From NCBI RefSeq assembly GCF_000425825.1, contig NZ_AUEE01000011.1:23129-87128 (forward strand): 64,000 nucleotides of DNA, in the 5' to 3' direction. A program made the position numbers and the translations under genes. A model generated the notes under the pieces. That model was not told where the DNA came from. It saw only the letters and a list, made by a program, of their open reading frames with translations, and ran no database searches. Of this stretch, positions 25,019 to 35,570 are shown in pieces (the first letter of the stretch is position 1; every line of letters begins with the position of its first letter). Origin of the DNA: Jeotgalicoccus marinus DSM 19772 (GTDB lineage: Bacteria > Bacillota > Bacilli > Staphylococcales > Salinicoccaceae).

Positions 25019-26902
25019 ATGAATGAAATGACTTATGAAAAACTAGAATATAACGACCTAAAAACACTAGTGAAATCCTACTGTGTCACCAGCCTAGGAA
25101 AAGACTTATTCGATAAACAAGCTCCGAGCGCTAATTTAAAAGTGGTAAGACACCGACTAAAGGAAACGACTGAAGCAAGAAATATCTTAGATACTGGAAC
25201 AAAGATGTCTTTTATGAATGTGTCTAATATTGACTTTCTGATTGAAAAAATAGAAAAGGGCATAATTTTAACGCCTGAAGAACTCATCTATTTGACCGAC
25301 TTTTTAAGAGGGTGCAGAAGAATTATTGAGTTTATGTCGACCAAAGAATTTATTGTCCCAACCCTATCGTCTTATGTGAATTCGATGACAGAACTGAGGT
25401 CTCTCGAGGAAGAAATCAGTGGGTCCATTAAAAACAATAAGGTCGACTCTCATGCATACAAGGAACTTAAAAGAGTACAGGTTTTTATCGACACAACAGA
25501 AGGGAAAATTAAGGATAAGTTAAATAAGTTTATAAGCAGCAACAAGAATTATGTGTAGGAAGCATTTATTAGTGTGAAGAATGATCGTTTTACTGTGCCA
25601 ATTAAGGCGACTTATAAGAATCAGGTGAACGGGACAATTGTGGAGTTATCTTCGAAGGGAACAACGGCTTTGTTGAACCGGATGTGGTGAGAAAGCTAAG
25701 TGAAGAACTGGACGGTTTAAGGGCAGAAGAGGCCATGTTAGAGTATCAAATTCTCACGACACTGACAGGCTTGATTAATGAAAATATGCAGGTCATCAAC
25801 ATCAATATTGAGTTGATTGCCCAGTACGACATAATCAGTGTACGTGCGAGATTTTGTAAGGCGATTGATGGGCTAGAGCCAAAAATCAATGACCATGGCA
25901 AGATAAAGTTGGTCAGTTGTAAGCACCCTTTATTGTCAGGTGATATTGTGCCACTAGATTTTGAGATTGGGGATGACTACCGGAGTTTGGTGATTACCGG
26001 TCCAAACGTAGGTGGGAAAACGATCGTACTTAAAACAATTGGTCTCGTTCCCTAGCGACGATGTCGGGTTTTCATATTTCAGCGTCTAAAGAGACTGAGA
26101 TTGCGATTTTTGACCAAATATTTGTTGATATTGGTGATAATAAAAGCAAAGAAAATGCCCTGAGTACTTTTTCATCACATATGAAAAACCTTTCGAATAT
26201 TTTACCGCAAGTGAATAATAATACGCTGTTATTATTCGATGAAATCGGTAGTGGGACAGAACCGAATGAATGCGCAGCCTTAGCGATTTCACTGTTGGAA
26301 GAGTTTTATCATAAAGGTGCGATGACTGTCGCAACAACGCATTATGGTGAAATTAAGCGCTACTTAGAAATGCATGGAGATTTTATGAATGCAGCGATGC
26401 AGTTTAATCAAGAAACACTGGAACCACTGTTTAAACTGCAGATTGGAAAGTCAGGAGACAGCAACGCCCTGTGTATTTCTCGGTAGATGAAAGTGCCGGA
26501 AAACGTGCTGAAGCGGGCAGAGAATTATATAGTCGATAAGGACTATGGTATAGAAATTTTAGATCAAAATAAGGTGCGTAAAGAGAAGAAAGAAGAAATA
26601 GTCACAGTAGATACTACAATCTATGACAAAGGCGACCGGGTGAGACTTTTGGACTATGACGACTATGGGATTGTGTATGCCACAGAAGATAAATTCTCAA
26701 ATGTGCAAGTGTATTATAAAGGCGAGATGCTTGTAGTGAATCAAAAACGCCTGAAATTGAAATGAACGCACAAGAAATTTATCCAAATGACTATGACTTG
26801 GATACCTTATTCACTGATTATAAAAATAGGAAGATGAATCACGATATAGAGCGAGGCTCTAAGAAAGCTTTGAAGAAGATTAAGAAAGAAATGAATAATT
26901 AA
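25019..26902 (+). pseudogene. MutS2-like ATPase gene broken by stops and frameshifts
   Basis: Reading frames between 25019 and 26902 join into one MutS2-related protein. The N-terminal part ends at an in-frame TAG (25556-25558), after which EAFISVKNDRFTVPIK continues in the same frame. A frameshift near 25665 leads to DVVRKLSEELDGLRAEE and the Walker A motif GPNVGGKTIVLKT. Another shift near 26050 leads to MSGFHISAS, LLLFDEIGSGTEP and TTHYGEIK. A TAG at 26484 and a last shift at 26763 precede IYPNDYDLDTLF. No Smr nuclease domain is seen at the end. AGGAGAA precedes ATG 25019. At least five lesions show long decay. Confidence 0.88.
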
Positions 26903-26965
26903 AACAGCATGTTATGCTCGTTACTAGTTCAAACTATTTTAGACAGTCGAAAAATTTAAATTTTT

Positions 26966-27002
26966 AACTGAGTTATGAATCCTTTCATATCTCAGTTTTT
27001 TG
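26966..27002 (+). terminator. Terminator after mutS2-like pseudogene
   Basis: AACTGAGTTATGA pairs with TCATATCTCAGTT (one mismatch), followed by TTTTTG. Confidence 0.85.
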
Positions 27003-27032
27003 TTAGCAATTAATTGACCACTCAATAATTTA

Positions 27033-27068
27033 TCAGACAATTCTATATTTTCGCTATTAATTATCTGA
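27033..27068 (+). promoter_or_regulatory. Inverted repeat upstream of the hydantoinase-cluster regulator
   Basis: TCAGACAATT (27033-27042) and AATTATCTGA (27059-27068) match in 9 of 10 positions as an inverted repeat. The repeat lies 58 bases before the XRE-cupin start and is a candidate operator. Confidence 0.45.
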
Positions 27069-27125
27069 ATAGTATGATAAGATATTTGGGAATTACAGTA
27101 ATACTGGAATTTTGGAGGCTAACTA

Positions 27126-27665
27126 ATGAAGACGATACCGACTTCGATAAAAACATTACGTTTAGAAAGGCGGCTAACTTTAAAGGAGTTGAGCAACAAA
27201 ACTGATCTATCAGTCAGCTTTTTATCACAAGTTGAAAGGGGAGAGAGTTCTCCAGCTATTACTTCACTAAATAGAATTGCTGAAGCCTTAGACGTTAATA
27301 TCACATATTTTTTTACACCACTGATGACAGAGGATTATAAGATTTCGTATAAAGATTCTGTACCCCTTAGTGTTGAATACTCAGAACAGACTATGTATAG
27401 GATGTCTAGTGATTTTGAGAATAGAGCATTGGAAAACTATTTGATAGAAATACCGTCAGGAAGTAGTAATGAGACTGTTCGACATGTGGGAGAGGAAATG
27501 TATTACTTGATTGAAGGAAATCTTACAGTATATGTGAACAACAAAAAATACGAGTTAGAAAAAAATGATGTGATACATTTTCCGTCTAATATACCACATC
27601 ATTACGAAAATAATGGAGATAAAGTTGCAAAAATACTATGCGTGATAACACCTACACTATTTTAA
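27126..27665 (+). CDS. XRE-family regulator with cupin domain (hydantoinase cluster)
   Basis: The 179-residue protein has an N-terminal helix-turn-helix (LRLERRLTLKELSNKTDLSVSFLSQVERGES, about 11-42) and a C-terminal cupin (GEEMYYLIEGNLTVYVN to HFPSNIPHHYENNGD, about 120-170). It lies 18 bases before hyuA and shares its direction, so it likely regulates this catabolic operon and itself. GGAGG precedes the ATG. The effector is presumably a substrate or intermediate of the pathway. Confidence 0.9.
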   Translation: MKTIPTSIKTLRLERRLTLKELSNKTDLSVSFLSQVERGESSPAITSLNRIAEALDVNITYFFTPLMTEDYKISYKDSVPLSVEYSEQTMYRMSSDFENRALENYLIEIPSGSSNETVRHVGEEMYYLIEGNLTVYVNNKKYELEKNDVIHFPSNIPHHYENNGDKVAKILCVITPTLF

Positions 27666-27683
27666 TTTAAAAGGGGAGATATT

Positions 27684-29720
27684 ATGAGAGTAGCTACAGA
27701 TATTGGTGGTACTTTTACAGATTTAGTAGCAGTTGATGATTACGGGAAAATTACAGTCGGAAAATCCGACACAACACCAGGTAATTTTGAGAAAGGTATA
27801 TTCAATGTTATTGAAAAGGCAGGTATTGATTTTAAAGAAATAGAGATATTTTTTCATGGTACAACAGTAGTCATTAACTCTTTAACAGAAAAGAAAGGTG
27901 TAAAGACCGGATTAATTACTACTAAAGGATTTAGAGATGTATTGGAAATTGGTCGTGGGAACAGACCGGATTTATTCAATGTGAAATATAAAAAGCCACA
28001 ATCTATTGTAGAAAGACATTTGAGAAAAGAAATATCTGAAAGATTAAATTATAAAGGTGAAGTAATATCTGAGTTAAAACTAAATGAAGTTGATGACATC
28101 ATTGAATACTTTAAAGAATGTGAAGTAGAAGCGATTGCAGTGTCATTGCTCCACAGTTATAAAAATGATAAACATGAAAAAGAAGTAGTTAGTTACATAA
28201 AAGAAAAATATCCCGAGTTTAGTGTGACTGCATCTAGCGAATTAAGTAAAGAGTGGAGAGAGTACGAGCGTACTTCAACAGCAGTTTTTAACGCATATGT
28301 AAAACCAATTGCAAACGAATATCTAACTAATTTGGAAAAGCATCTTATGGAAAAAAGCAATTGTAAACGGAATTATATTATGCAATCAAATGGTGGTACA
28401 AGTACATTTGAAATTGCTAAAGAAAGTCCGATTAACATGGTGGAATCTGGACCTGTTGCAGGTATTTTTGGGGCATCCATTTTGGGAGGTCTACTTCGAG
28501 AGGAGAATCTCATTGTGCTCGATATAGGTGGCACTACAGCGAAATGTTCACTTGTTGAAAATGGGGAAGTGAATATTTCTACTAACTATCATATGGAGAA
28601 AACGGAACAATTTGCTGGGTATCCTTTGAAAGTACCGGTAGTCGATATTATTGAAATTGGTAACGGTGGAGGATCCATTGCTTGGATAGATGACAGTGGT
28701 TCAGTAAAAGTAGGTCCTAAGTCTGCTGGTGCTGATCCAGGACCAATAGCATATGGAAGGAATGGTGAGAATCCTACTACTACAGATGCTAACGTGTTGC
28801 TTGGCAGACTATCTCTAGAGAATTTTGACACAAGTATTTCATTGGATGAAATACGTAAGCAATTTGATGAGTCTCTGGGGAACGAACTAAACATAAAGCC
28901 AGTTGATTTAGCAATGGGTATCATAAAAATTGCAAACTCCAATATGTTAAACGCATTAAAATTAATCTCTGTAAGAAAAGGTTATGACCCTAGAGATTTC
29001 ACACTTGTTGCAATTGGTGGTGGAGGACCAATGCATTCACAAGCATTAGCAAGAGAGTTAGGAATCAAGAAAGTTATCATACCATCGACATCAGCTGTTT
29101 TTGCATCATGGGGAATGCTAATGTCCGATATTCGTCATGATTATTCTCAAACATTACTTGTGCCTGTAGAAGGTTTAGACTATACAGGATTAAATAGTTC
29201 ATATAGAGAAATGGTTAACAATGCTGCTGATACACTGGGCACAGAAGGAGTTCAACCGGAAAATATTGTGATAACCAAAAGGTTAGATATGAGATACGAA
29301 GGGCAAGAACACACTGTTGAAATTCCCGTACCATTTGATTTGATTAATGAACAAAATATCGAGGATGTTATTGAGAATTTCCACGAAAATCATAATCGAT
29401 TATACTCATACACTTTACCGGAAAACGGAGTTGAAATTGTAAATATCAAAATTCAAGCTTTAGGTAAGTTAGATAAACCGACATTAGTTGAAGCTGAAGT
29501 AGAAGAAGGGGAACCTCTTAAAGCAGAAAGAAAAGTTTACTTTGAAGAGAGTGGCTGGATTGACCTATCTGTTTTTGATAAAGACAAACTAAGCCCGGGC
29601 GAAAAGGTGAATGGCCCGGCAATTATAGAAGAGAAGTCATCTTCTGTAATTTTACATGATGGCGATACATTGATAAAAGACAAATATGGCAACCTCGTAA
29701 TTACTATAGGAGGTAATTAA
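27684..29720 (+). CDS. hyuA: Hydantoinase/oxoprolinase subunit A
   Basis: A 678-residue ASKHA-fold protein of the HyuA/5-oxoprolinase A family. The phosphate-binding [13 protein letters not shown] is at residues 6-18, and [30 protein letters not shown] and [16 protein letters not shown] follow. These enzymes use ATP to open a lactam or hydantoin ring (5-oxoproline, N-methylhydantoin, hydantoin), acting with the B subunit encoded next. Length is near the family norm of about 680-720. Substrate specificity cannot be read. Confidence 0.93.
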   Translation: MRVATDIGGTFTDLVAVDDYGKITVGKSDTTPGNFEKGIFNVIEKAGIDFKEIEIFFHGTTVVINSLTEKKGVKTGLITTKGFRDVLEIGRGNRPDLFNVKYKKPQSIVERHLRKEISERLNYKGEVISELKLNEVDDIIEYFKECEVEAIAVSLLHSYKNDKHEKEVVSYIKEKYPEFSVTASSELSKEWREYERTSTAVFNAYVKPIANEYLTNLEKHLMEKSNCKRNYIMQSNGGTSTFEIAKESPINMVESGPVAGIFGASILGGLLREENLIVLDIGGTTAKCSLVENGEVNISTNYHMEKTEQFAGYPLKVPVVDIIEIGNGGGSIAWIDDSGSVKVGPKSAGADPGPIAYGRNGENPTTTDANVLLGRLSLENFDTSISLDEIRKQFDESLGNELNIKPVDLAMGIIKIANSNMLNALKLISVRKGYDPRDFTLVAIGGGGPMHSQALARELGIKKVIIPSTSAVFASWGMLMSDIRHDYSQTLLVPVEGLDYTGLNSSYREMVNNAADTLGTEGVQPENIVITKRLDMRYEGQEHTVEIPVPFDLINEQNIEDVIENFHENHNRLYSYTLPENGVEIVNIKIQALGKLDKPTLVEAEVEEGEPLKAERKVYFEESGWIDLSVFDKDKLSPGEKVNGPAIIEEKSSSVILHDGDTLIKDKYGNLVITIGGN

Positions 29721-29721
29721 T

Positions 29722-31401
29722 ATGAAATCATATCAAACAAACCCGTTTACTTATGAAGTTATAAAAGATGCACTAATAGCGACTGGCGAAGAAATGTTCA
29801 TAGCACTAGCTAAAACTTCAATGAGTCCAATTGTCTATGAAGTGTTGGATTATGCATGTGGTTTAACTAACAATAAGGGAGAACTAGTTACTCAAGGAAA
29901 TGGTGTAACAGGATTTATTGGAATGTTGTCGTTTATGGTTAAAGATACGATCGAGAAACACGGTGATTCAATAGAAGAAGGTGATATCTATATCATTAAT
30001 GACCCATATAAAGGAGGGGGATCGCATTTAAATGATGTAGGTTTAGTAATGCCGGTATTTTATGAAGGTGAATTAATTTCATTTGTTGCGAATAAGGCGC
30101 ACTGGACTGACGTTGGTGGTAAAGATCCAGGATCGATGTCTACAAACTCAACAGAAATATTTCAAGAAGGACTCCAGTTTACATGCTTAAAACTATTTTC
30201 GAAAAATGAAGTTAACGAACCTTTACTCAAGTTCATTGAAGCAAACGTAAGATATCCTAAGATATCTATTGGTGATTTATGGGCGCAAGTAGCAGCCTTA
30301 CGAACAGGTGAAAAAAGGCTTAAAGAATTATGTGATAAGTACGATAAAGAAGTTATTTTAGAAAGTGTTGAGAGATTTTTAGATCAGGGCGAGACTTTAT
30401 CTCTAAAAGAAATTAATAATTTGCCGAAAGGTACTTTCGAACTTAGTGATTTGATTGACGATGATGGTATTACTGATGACCAAATTAATATACAAATAAA
30501 GATTACGATTACTGATGATGAATTTATATGTGATTTCACCGGAACGGATCCACAAGTGAATGGACCTATAAACAGTTCATATACAGGATTAGTATCTTCT
30601 GTTAGGACTATATTCTTGGCTATTACCAATCCAGCACAAGACATAAATGATGGTGCTTTTAGACCACTGAAAGTCATTGCAGAAAAAGGTTCAATTGTTA
30701 ATACATCTAGTCCTGCACCTACCTCAATGTACTGGGAGTCAATGTTGTACGGGAATGAATTGATTTGGAAAGTCTTAGCCCCATACTTGCCAGAAAAACT
30801 AACCGCAGGACACTTGATGTCAGTTTGTACAGTCATAATGGGAGGTAAGCATCCAGATAAAGAAGGAGATTTTCTTATCGTTGAACCATCTGTAGGTGGA
30901 TGGGGAGCAGCAGATAATCAAGATGGAGATACAGGACAATTCTGTATCTTAGATGGAGAAACATTTAATGTACCTGTAGAAATAGCTGAGACGACTTACG
31001 GTGTAATTATTGATGAATATTCAATGAGAACTGATGGTGCAGGTGCAGGAAAGCATCGAGGTGGTCCTGGTGTGATAAGAAGTTATAGAGCTCTAACTGA
31101 CAATCAATTCTTCACGGCGAGCTATGGTCATCACAAATTAAATGTTTGGGGTGCGAATGGCGGCATGGACGGCTCCAATAATGAATTCTTATTCGAAAAA
31201 GCTGATGGAACAATTGAAGGACCATTTGGTAAATATAATCAATATAAGTTAAATAAAGGCGATAAAGTCATATTGAGAACTGCTACTGGTGGTGGTTATG
31301 GTGATCCTAAAGAAAGAAGTAAGAAAGATATTGAAAGAGATATATTAAATGAATATATTACTGTTGAGCAAGCTTATGAATTTTATGGATATAAAGGGTG
31401 A
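29722..31401 (+). CDS. hyuB: Hydantoinase/oxoprolinase subunit B
   Basis: The 559-residue B subunit starts one base after hyuA's stop, with GGAGG inside the hyuA end. The family signature is clear: DPYKGGGSHLNDVGLVMPVF, KAHWTDVGGKDPGSMS, DFTGTDPQVNGPINSS and the C-terminal RTDGAGAGKHRGGPGV and ATGGGYGDP. It forms the catalytic partner for ring hydrolysis. Co-translation with hyuA implies a stoichiometric complex. Confidence 0.93.
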   Translation: MKSYQTNPFTYEVIKDALIATGEEMFIALAKTSMSPIVYEVLDYACGLTNNKGELVTQGNGVTGFIGMLSFMVKDTIEKHGDSIEEGDIYIINDPYKGGGSHLNDVGLVMPVFYEGELISFVANKAHWTDVGGKDPGSMSTNSTEIFQEGLQFTCLKLFSKNEVNEPLLKFIEANVRYPKISIGDLWAQVAALRTGEKRLKELCDKYDKEVILESVERFLDQGETLSLKEINNLPKGTFELSDLIDDDGITDDQINIQIKITITDDEFICDFTGTDPQVNGPINSSYTGLVSSVRTIFLAITNPAQDINDGAFRPLKVIAEKGSIVNTSSPAPTSMYWESMLYGNELIWKVLAPYLPEKLTAGHLMSVCTVIMGGKHPDKEGDFLIVEPSVGGWGAADNQDGDTGQFCILDGETFNVPVEIAETTYGVIIDEYSMRTDGAGAGKHRGGPGVIRSYRALTDNQFFTASYGHHKLNVWGANGGMDGSNNEFLFEKADGTIEGPFGKYNQYKLNKGDKVILRTATGGGYGDPKERSKKDIERDILNEYITVEQAYEFYGYKG

Positions 31402-31407
31402 TCTTAA

Positions 31408-31734
31408 ATGGAGATAAGAAATTTACCTGAAAATAAACAGACTGATGTACTTTATATGCATGGCCTATTTGAGGATGTATTGAAGGAAAAGAATATAGAT
31501 GGAACTTTTAACTATGTCGAAATCTCCGGAAATTCAATCTTGCCTGAGGACGGATGGTCGGTACATGAACACGACGAATTCTCAATCATTCTTGAAGGAG
31601 AATTAGACTCAGAGGTGGATGGTAAATTGTATACCGTTCGTGCAGGTGACTACACCTATATTAAAAAGGGGACCCAGCACCGGACATACAATCGACAAAA
31701 TGAAATTTGTAAAATTGTAAGTTTATTAATTTAA
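31408..31734 (+). CDS. Single-domain cupin protein
   Basis: The 108-residue cupin contains VHEHDEFSIILEGELDSEVDG and AGDYTYIKKGTQHRTYN, the two cupin motifs with His and Glu metal ligands. It starts six bases after hyuB. In this operon it may be an isomerase/racemase or a stabilising factor for the ring-opening step; this is inference. No DNA-binding domain is present, in contrast to the operon's regulator. Confidence 0.85.
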   Translation: MEIRNLPENKQTDVLYMHGLFEDVLKEKNIDGTFNYVEISGNSILPEDGWSVHEHDEFSIILEGELDSEVDGKLYTVRAGDYTYIKKGTQHRTYNRQNEICKIVSLLI

Positions 31735-31747
31735 AAGGGGTGACGCG

Positions 31748-33064
31748 ATGTCTAATAAAGAAGCAAGTGGGATGGGGAATGATAATCCGCTCGAAAGTGT
31801 ACCTTTAAATCGTCGAGAAAAATGGTTAACACCAGCTGTAATCTTTGGTGGTTTGGAGTTTACAGTTCCAGTCTTAATGGTTGGTGCAACACTTGCAGGT
31901 GCTTTCGGAATTAGCGAAATATTTTGGATTGTCATGGCAGCAATGGTACTTATTCAATGGTTTGGTAACGCTTTGAGTGGATATATTGGTGCAAAAACAG
32001 GACGTCCCTCTTCAGTAATAGCAAAAAATAGTTTTGGAGATATTCAAGCCAGACTTATAGCTGGTGGAACTATTTTTATAGCTTCACTTGGTTGGTGGGC
32101 GTTACAAACAGCAGTAACAGCAAATGCACTTGCAGCTATGCTAGGAATAAATTATGAGGAAGAATGGGGCAAGTGGGCAGTGATTACTGTGGTTTCAGGA
32201 TTATTGTTTGCCATACCATCTATAATTGGCTATAACTCAATGAAGTGGACAGATTACTTAGCAGTGCCTGCTGGCTTAATTCTTGTGATTGGCGGTATAT
32301 ATTTTGCTTTAAGAAATACAGGTTTCTCAGAAATATTGGAATGGAATCCTAGTGGAGAAATGACAATTTTAGCTGCAATTAGCTTAGTAATAGGTGTTAA
32401 CGTGTCTCAGTGGGTGATTGCTGCAGACTACACTAGATACGCTAAGCCAACATGGAAAGATAACCTCTTAATTCCATTAGGAATTATTGGAGTAGGTGTA
32501 CCTTTATTTATGGTTGGTGCAGTCATGTCTGTTGGTGTCGGTGATGCAGATATTGTAAGTGTTATGTTAAATTTAGGTTTTCCTATATGGGGATTCTTGA
32601 TTTTATGGTTGGCGACTTGGACTTCTCAATTAGTAAACAATTATAGTATGGGTCTTGCCTTCTCGAATTTACTCAACGTGAATAGTAATAAAGGGAGAAT
32701 GTTCCTAACATTACTAGGTACCATAATCGCACTAGCGGTAGCTTTGATGGGGATATTAGATTACTTTGAAGATTTCTTATACCTTACTGCACTAGTGTAC
32801 CCAGCTATTGCCGGGATTCTTTTTGCAGACTTCTTCTTTTTAAGATCAAGAGAATGGAAGAATATTAAAAAATGGAACTACGTTGCCACAGTAGCAGTAA
32901 TTATTGGTATAGCAATTGGATATTATACTCAATATATGAATCCTATCGGTTTACCCGCAGTCCAATCATTGTTTGGCGCGTTAATTTCATATTATTTACT
33001 TATGTTCTTAAAAGCTAAAATAAAACCTGATGAATTTACACCAGGTAAGTGGAGGAAAAAATAA
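31748..33064 (+). CDS. NCS1-family permease (cytosine/purine/hydantoin type)
   Basis: A 438-residue transporter with about twelve spans, related to CodB and to hydantoin permeases. NRREKWLTPAVIFGGLEFTVP opens the first span, then SLGWWALQTAVTANALA and VNVSQWVIAADYTRYAKP, and TSQLVNNYSMGLAFSNLL. It is the last gene of the operon with hyuAB, so a cyclic substrate such as a hydantoin, oxoproline or nucleobase-like compound is likely. It starts 14 bases after the cupin gene with AAAAGGGGTG upstream. Confidence 0.9.
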   Translation: MSNKEASGMGNDNPLESVPLNRREKWLTPAVIFGGLEFTVPVLMVGATLAGAFGISEIFWIVMAAMVLIQWFGNALSGYIGAKTGRPSSVIAKNSFGDIQARLIAGGTIFIASLGWWALQTAVTANALAAMLGINYEEEWGKWAVITVVSGLLFAIPSIIGYNSMKWTDYLAVPAGLILVIGGIYFALRNTGFSEILEWNPSGEMTILAAISLVIGVNVSQWVIAADYTRYAKPTWKDNLLIPLGIIGVGVPLFMVGAVMSVGVGDADIVSVMLNLGFPIWGFLILWLATWTSQLVNNYSMGLAFSNLLNVNSNKGRMFLTLLGTIIALAVALMGILDYFEDFLYLTALVYPAIAGILFADFFFLRSREWKNIKKWNYVATVAVIIGIAIGYYTQYMNPIGLPAVQSLFGALISYYLLMFLKAKIKPDEFTPGKWRKK

Positions 33065-33075
33065 TAACTTCTAAT

Positions 33076-33116
33076 AATGAAGAGCCGACTTTCATTTGAA
33101 AGGCGGCTCTTCATTC
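33076..33116. terminator. Bidirectional terminator between the two convergent catabolic operons
   Basis: AATGAAGAGCCG (33076-33087) pairs with CGGCTCTTCATT (33104-33115), and the stem extends inward through CTTTC/GAAAG. Confidence 0.9.
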
Positions 33117-33117
33117 A

Positions 33118-33789
33118 TTACTCTGACAAATAATCTACGGAGTCTAGTGCTTCTAAAGTCATGGACAAGTGCTTATCTATTCTTTCACCAAAATCAGCTT
33201 TGTTTTTAGATTCTATTGTTTCAACAATCTCGATGTGTTCCTGAATAACATCTTTCATACGACCTTGTTTGGTAATTGCTTTGGATCCAATAAGTATGGT
33301 GAGGTTATGAAACACATCATACGATTTTAAGAAGATATTGTATTTGGCAATCATGAACATTGTTCGATGGAATTCTTTATCGAGTTGCATAAAGTGATAA
33401 CTATTTTTTTCTTCCATCGCTCTATTTTGTTTCTCAATGATATTCTTCAATTTTTGAATGTCTGTGTCCTCGACATTATCAAACAAAGGATCTTTGATAC
33501 CTTTTTCAATCGTCGCTCTTAAGAGGAAAATCTGTTTTACTTCTTCTTGAGTATGTTGTTTTAAGCGATAGCCTTTCCTTGGTCGAAATTCAATTAAATC
33601 CTCATTTATTAAATCATACATTGCCTCTCTTAAGGGTGTTCTGGATACATCGAGCTGTGTGGCAAGGCTCTGTTCATTTATATAATCATCAGAAGGAAAT
33701 CCATCGTTTAGAATAATGTCTTTTAAGGTTGTGTAAATCGTATCTTTCAGTGTTTTGTGTTTGATGCCTTTAATTTTGAAATCATTCAT
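33118..33789 (-). CDS. GntR-family regulator, FCD domain
   Basis: The 223-residue protein has an N-terminal winged helix (DTIYTTLKDIILNDGFPSDDYINEQSLATQLDVSRTPLREAM region) and an FCD ligand domain with LDKEFHRTMF and the helical C-terminus. FCD regulators bind organic acids through metal-coordinating His/Asp. It is the last gene of the TRAP operon. ATG at 33789 has AAGGA nine bases upstream; the ATG at 33798 abuts it. A matching palindrome lies before the operon's first gene. Confidence 0.9.
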   Translation of the reverse strand: MNDFKIKGIKHKTLKDTIYTTLKDIILNDGFPSDDYINEQSLATQLDVSRTPLREAMYDLINEDLIEFRPRKGYRLKQHTQEEVKQIFLLRATIEKGIKDPLFDNVEDTDIQKLKNIIEKQNRAMEEKNSYHFMQLDKEFHRTMFMIAKYNIFLKSYDVFHNLTILIGSKAITKQGRMKDVIQEHIEIVETIESKNKADFGERIDKHLSMTLEALDSVDYLSE

Positions 33790-33813
33790 ACATATCATTC
33801 CTTCTGAGATAAT

Positions 33814-35100
33814 CTAACCGTTCAAGAATTTAACTGGAGCCATAATGATGCTCGGTAAATAAGTGACTGCAAGTAGTACAAGAATTAAAATTCCAACTTG
33901 CGGGAATAGGTGCTTGAACATTACAGGTATCTTCTGTTTTGCAATTGAAGATACTACGAATAAGCAAACACCTAATGGTGGAGTGACCATACCAATTGTT
34001 AGGTTTACTGCAAGTATTATGCCAAAGTGTACCGGGTCAATTCCCGCTGCAACAATCATTGGTGCAAACAGTGGTGTAAAGATTGTTACGGCACTGATTG
34101 TATCTATAAATGTTCCTGCTAATAGTAGAATAATATTGATAATAAGCAATAGTAAAATTGGATTCTCAGCAGCGAATCCAAGCAGATTCATCAATTGATT
34201 TGGGATATTTTCATAATTAATATACCAGATAAAAATAGCTGCAGAACCAATTAAGAAAATTATACCTGTCGAAGTGTAAGCTGTACTTTTTAAAACAGCT
34301 ACTATGTCTTTAAATGTTATTTCTCTATAGACAAATATACAGATTATGAGGGCATAAACAACAGCAATTACACCTGATTCAGTTGCTGTAAATAGTCCGG
34401 AAATAATTCCTCCTATGATAATGACTGGCATCATTAAAGCGAGGATTGCATCTTTAAAATACTTGAGAAAAACACCTACAGTGATTTTCTCTTCCTGTTT
34501 AATGACGTAATTATTTTTCTTACCAACATAAATACTATAGACCATCAAACCGAGTGCCATAAGAATTCCGGGAATAAATCCAGCAATAAATAGATCACTG
34601 ATTGAAACTCCTGCAATTACTCCGTAAAGTATTAGTACAATACTAGGTGGCACTATAGGTCCAATTGTTGAGGCGCAAGCTATTAAAGAAGTTGTAAATC
34701 CTTTGTCGTAACCTTCTCTTAACATGGTTGGAATTAACATTCCTCCAATTGCGGCAGCGGCAGCTAATGCAGTACCCGTTAAGGCGGCAAAGAATATACT
34801 ACTGATGATTACAACTAAAGCCAATCCCCCAGGAATTGGACCTACTATTATTTTAGAGAAGTTAACGAGACGTTCGGAAATACCCCCTTTAGCCATGATT
34901 TCACCTGCTAGTACAAACAGAGGGATAGCGACTAGCGTAAAGCTATTCGTACCGCTAAATATATTTCTTGGAACATTTGCGAGTAAAGATATATCACTTC
35001 CCATAATTCCTAGTAGTGAAATAAACGCCATTGCAAATGCGATAGGAACACGCAAGATGATGAGAACAAAAAGTAAAATGATTAGGAATATCCAAAGCAT
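33814..35100 (-). CDS. dctM: TRAP transporter large permease subunit
   Basis: The 428-residue protein has about twelve spans and DctM signatures: IILRVPIAFAMAFISL, SAIGGMLIP-like AAAAAIGGMLIPTMLREGYDKG, IGPIVPPSIVLILYGV and GMVTPPLGVCLFVVSSI. It is the ion-coupled membrane component of a TRAP importer. It overlaps the small-permease gene by 19 bases, with AGGAGG upstream of the ATG. It serves the DctP receptor two genes upstream. Confidence 0.92.
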   Translation of the reverse strand: MLWIFLIILLFVLIILRVPIAFAMAFISLLGIMGSDISLLANVPRNIFSGTNSFTLVAIPLFVLAGEIMAKGGISERLVNFSKIIVGPIPGGLALVVIISSIFFAALTGTALAAAAAIGGMLIPTMLREGYDKGFTTSLIACASTIGPIVPPSIVLILYGVIAGVSISDLFIAGFIPGILMALGLMVYSIYVGKKNNYVIKQEEKITVGVFLKYFKDAILALMMPVIIIGGIISGLFTATESGVIAVVYALIICIFVYREITFKDIVAVLKSTAYTSTGIIFLIGSAAIFIWYINYENIPNQLMNLLGFAAENPILLLLIINIILLLAGTFIDTISAVTIFTPLFAPMIVAAGIDPVHFGIILAVNLTIGMVTPPLGVCLFVVSSIAKQKIPVMFKHLFPQVGILILVLLAVTYLPSIIMAPVKFLNG

Positions 35101-35555
35101 ACTTTATATAGCCTCCTTACATAGAAATAGATCATAAACAGTGATGATAATGGGACAGCCATGTACAAGTACGCTCTTTGTATGGGAAGTAAACCGAGTG
35201 TTTGTCCTGAAACTAGATTTTGATTGACTAGAATACTGCCATATATGACAAGGATTGAGAGTACAAACAGAGCGACCAGACATTCTATTACTCTGAAGAG
35301 CACATCGTATTTTTTAGGTAATTTTTCAAATAAATCTACTACAAGATGTTCATTTTTACTTACAAGTACAGCGGCTCCAGAGAATACACTATAGACAAAA
35401 CAAATCATCAAAAATTCTTGAGACCATGGTATGCTAATTTGAATGAAGTAACGAAATAACACTTGTAAGAAGGTTACGATTACTGTCAGTGATAAGCATA
35501 AGATCATGATGAATTCTAAGAATTTTGTGATTGAATCATCGATTTTCTCAAACAT
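35082..35555 (-). CDS. dctQ: TRAP transporter small permease subunit
   Basis: The 157-residue protein has four spans and the DctQ motif around VTFLQVLFRYFIQISIPWSQEFLMICFVYSVFSGA. It supports the DctM permease. It lies between dctP and dctM in the same operon and overlaps dctM. Confidence 0.92.
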   Translation of the reverse strand: MFEKIDDSITKFLEFIMILCLSLTVIVTFLQVLFRYFIQISIPWSQEFLMICFVYSVFSGAAVLVSKNEHLVVDLFEKLPKKYDVLFRVIECLVALFVLSILVIYGSILVNQNLVSGQTLGLLPIQRAYLYMAVPLSSLFMIYFYVRRLYKVCFGYS

Positions 35556-35570
35556 TTAATCACATCCTTA

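Noticed and set aside
25684..26765. Separate small ATPase genes
   Set aside because: The pieces join in order into one MutS2-like protein with interrupted motifs, so they are one pseudogene.
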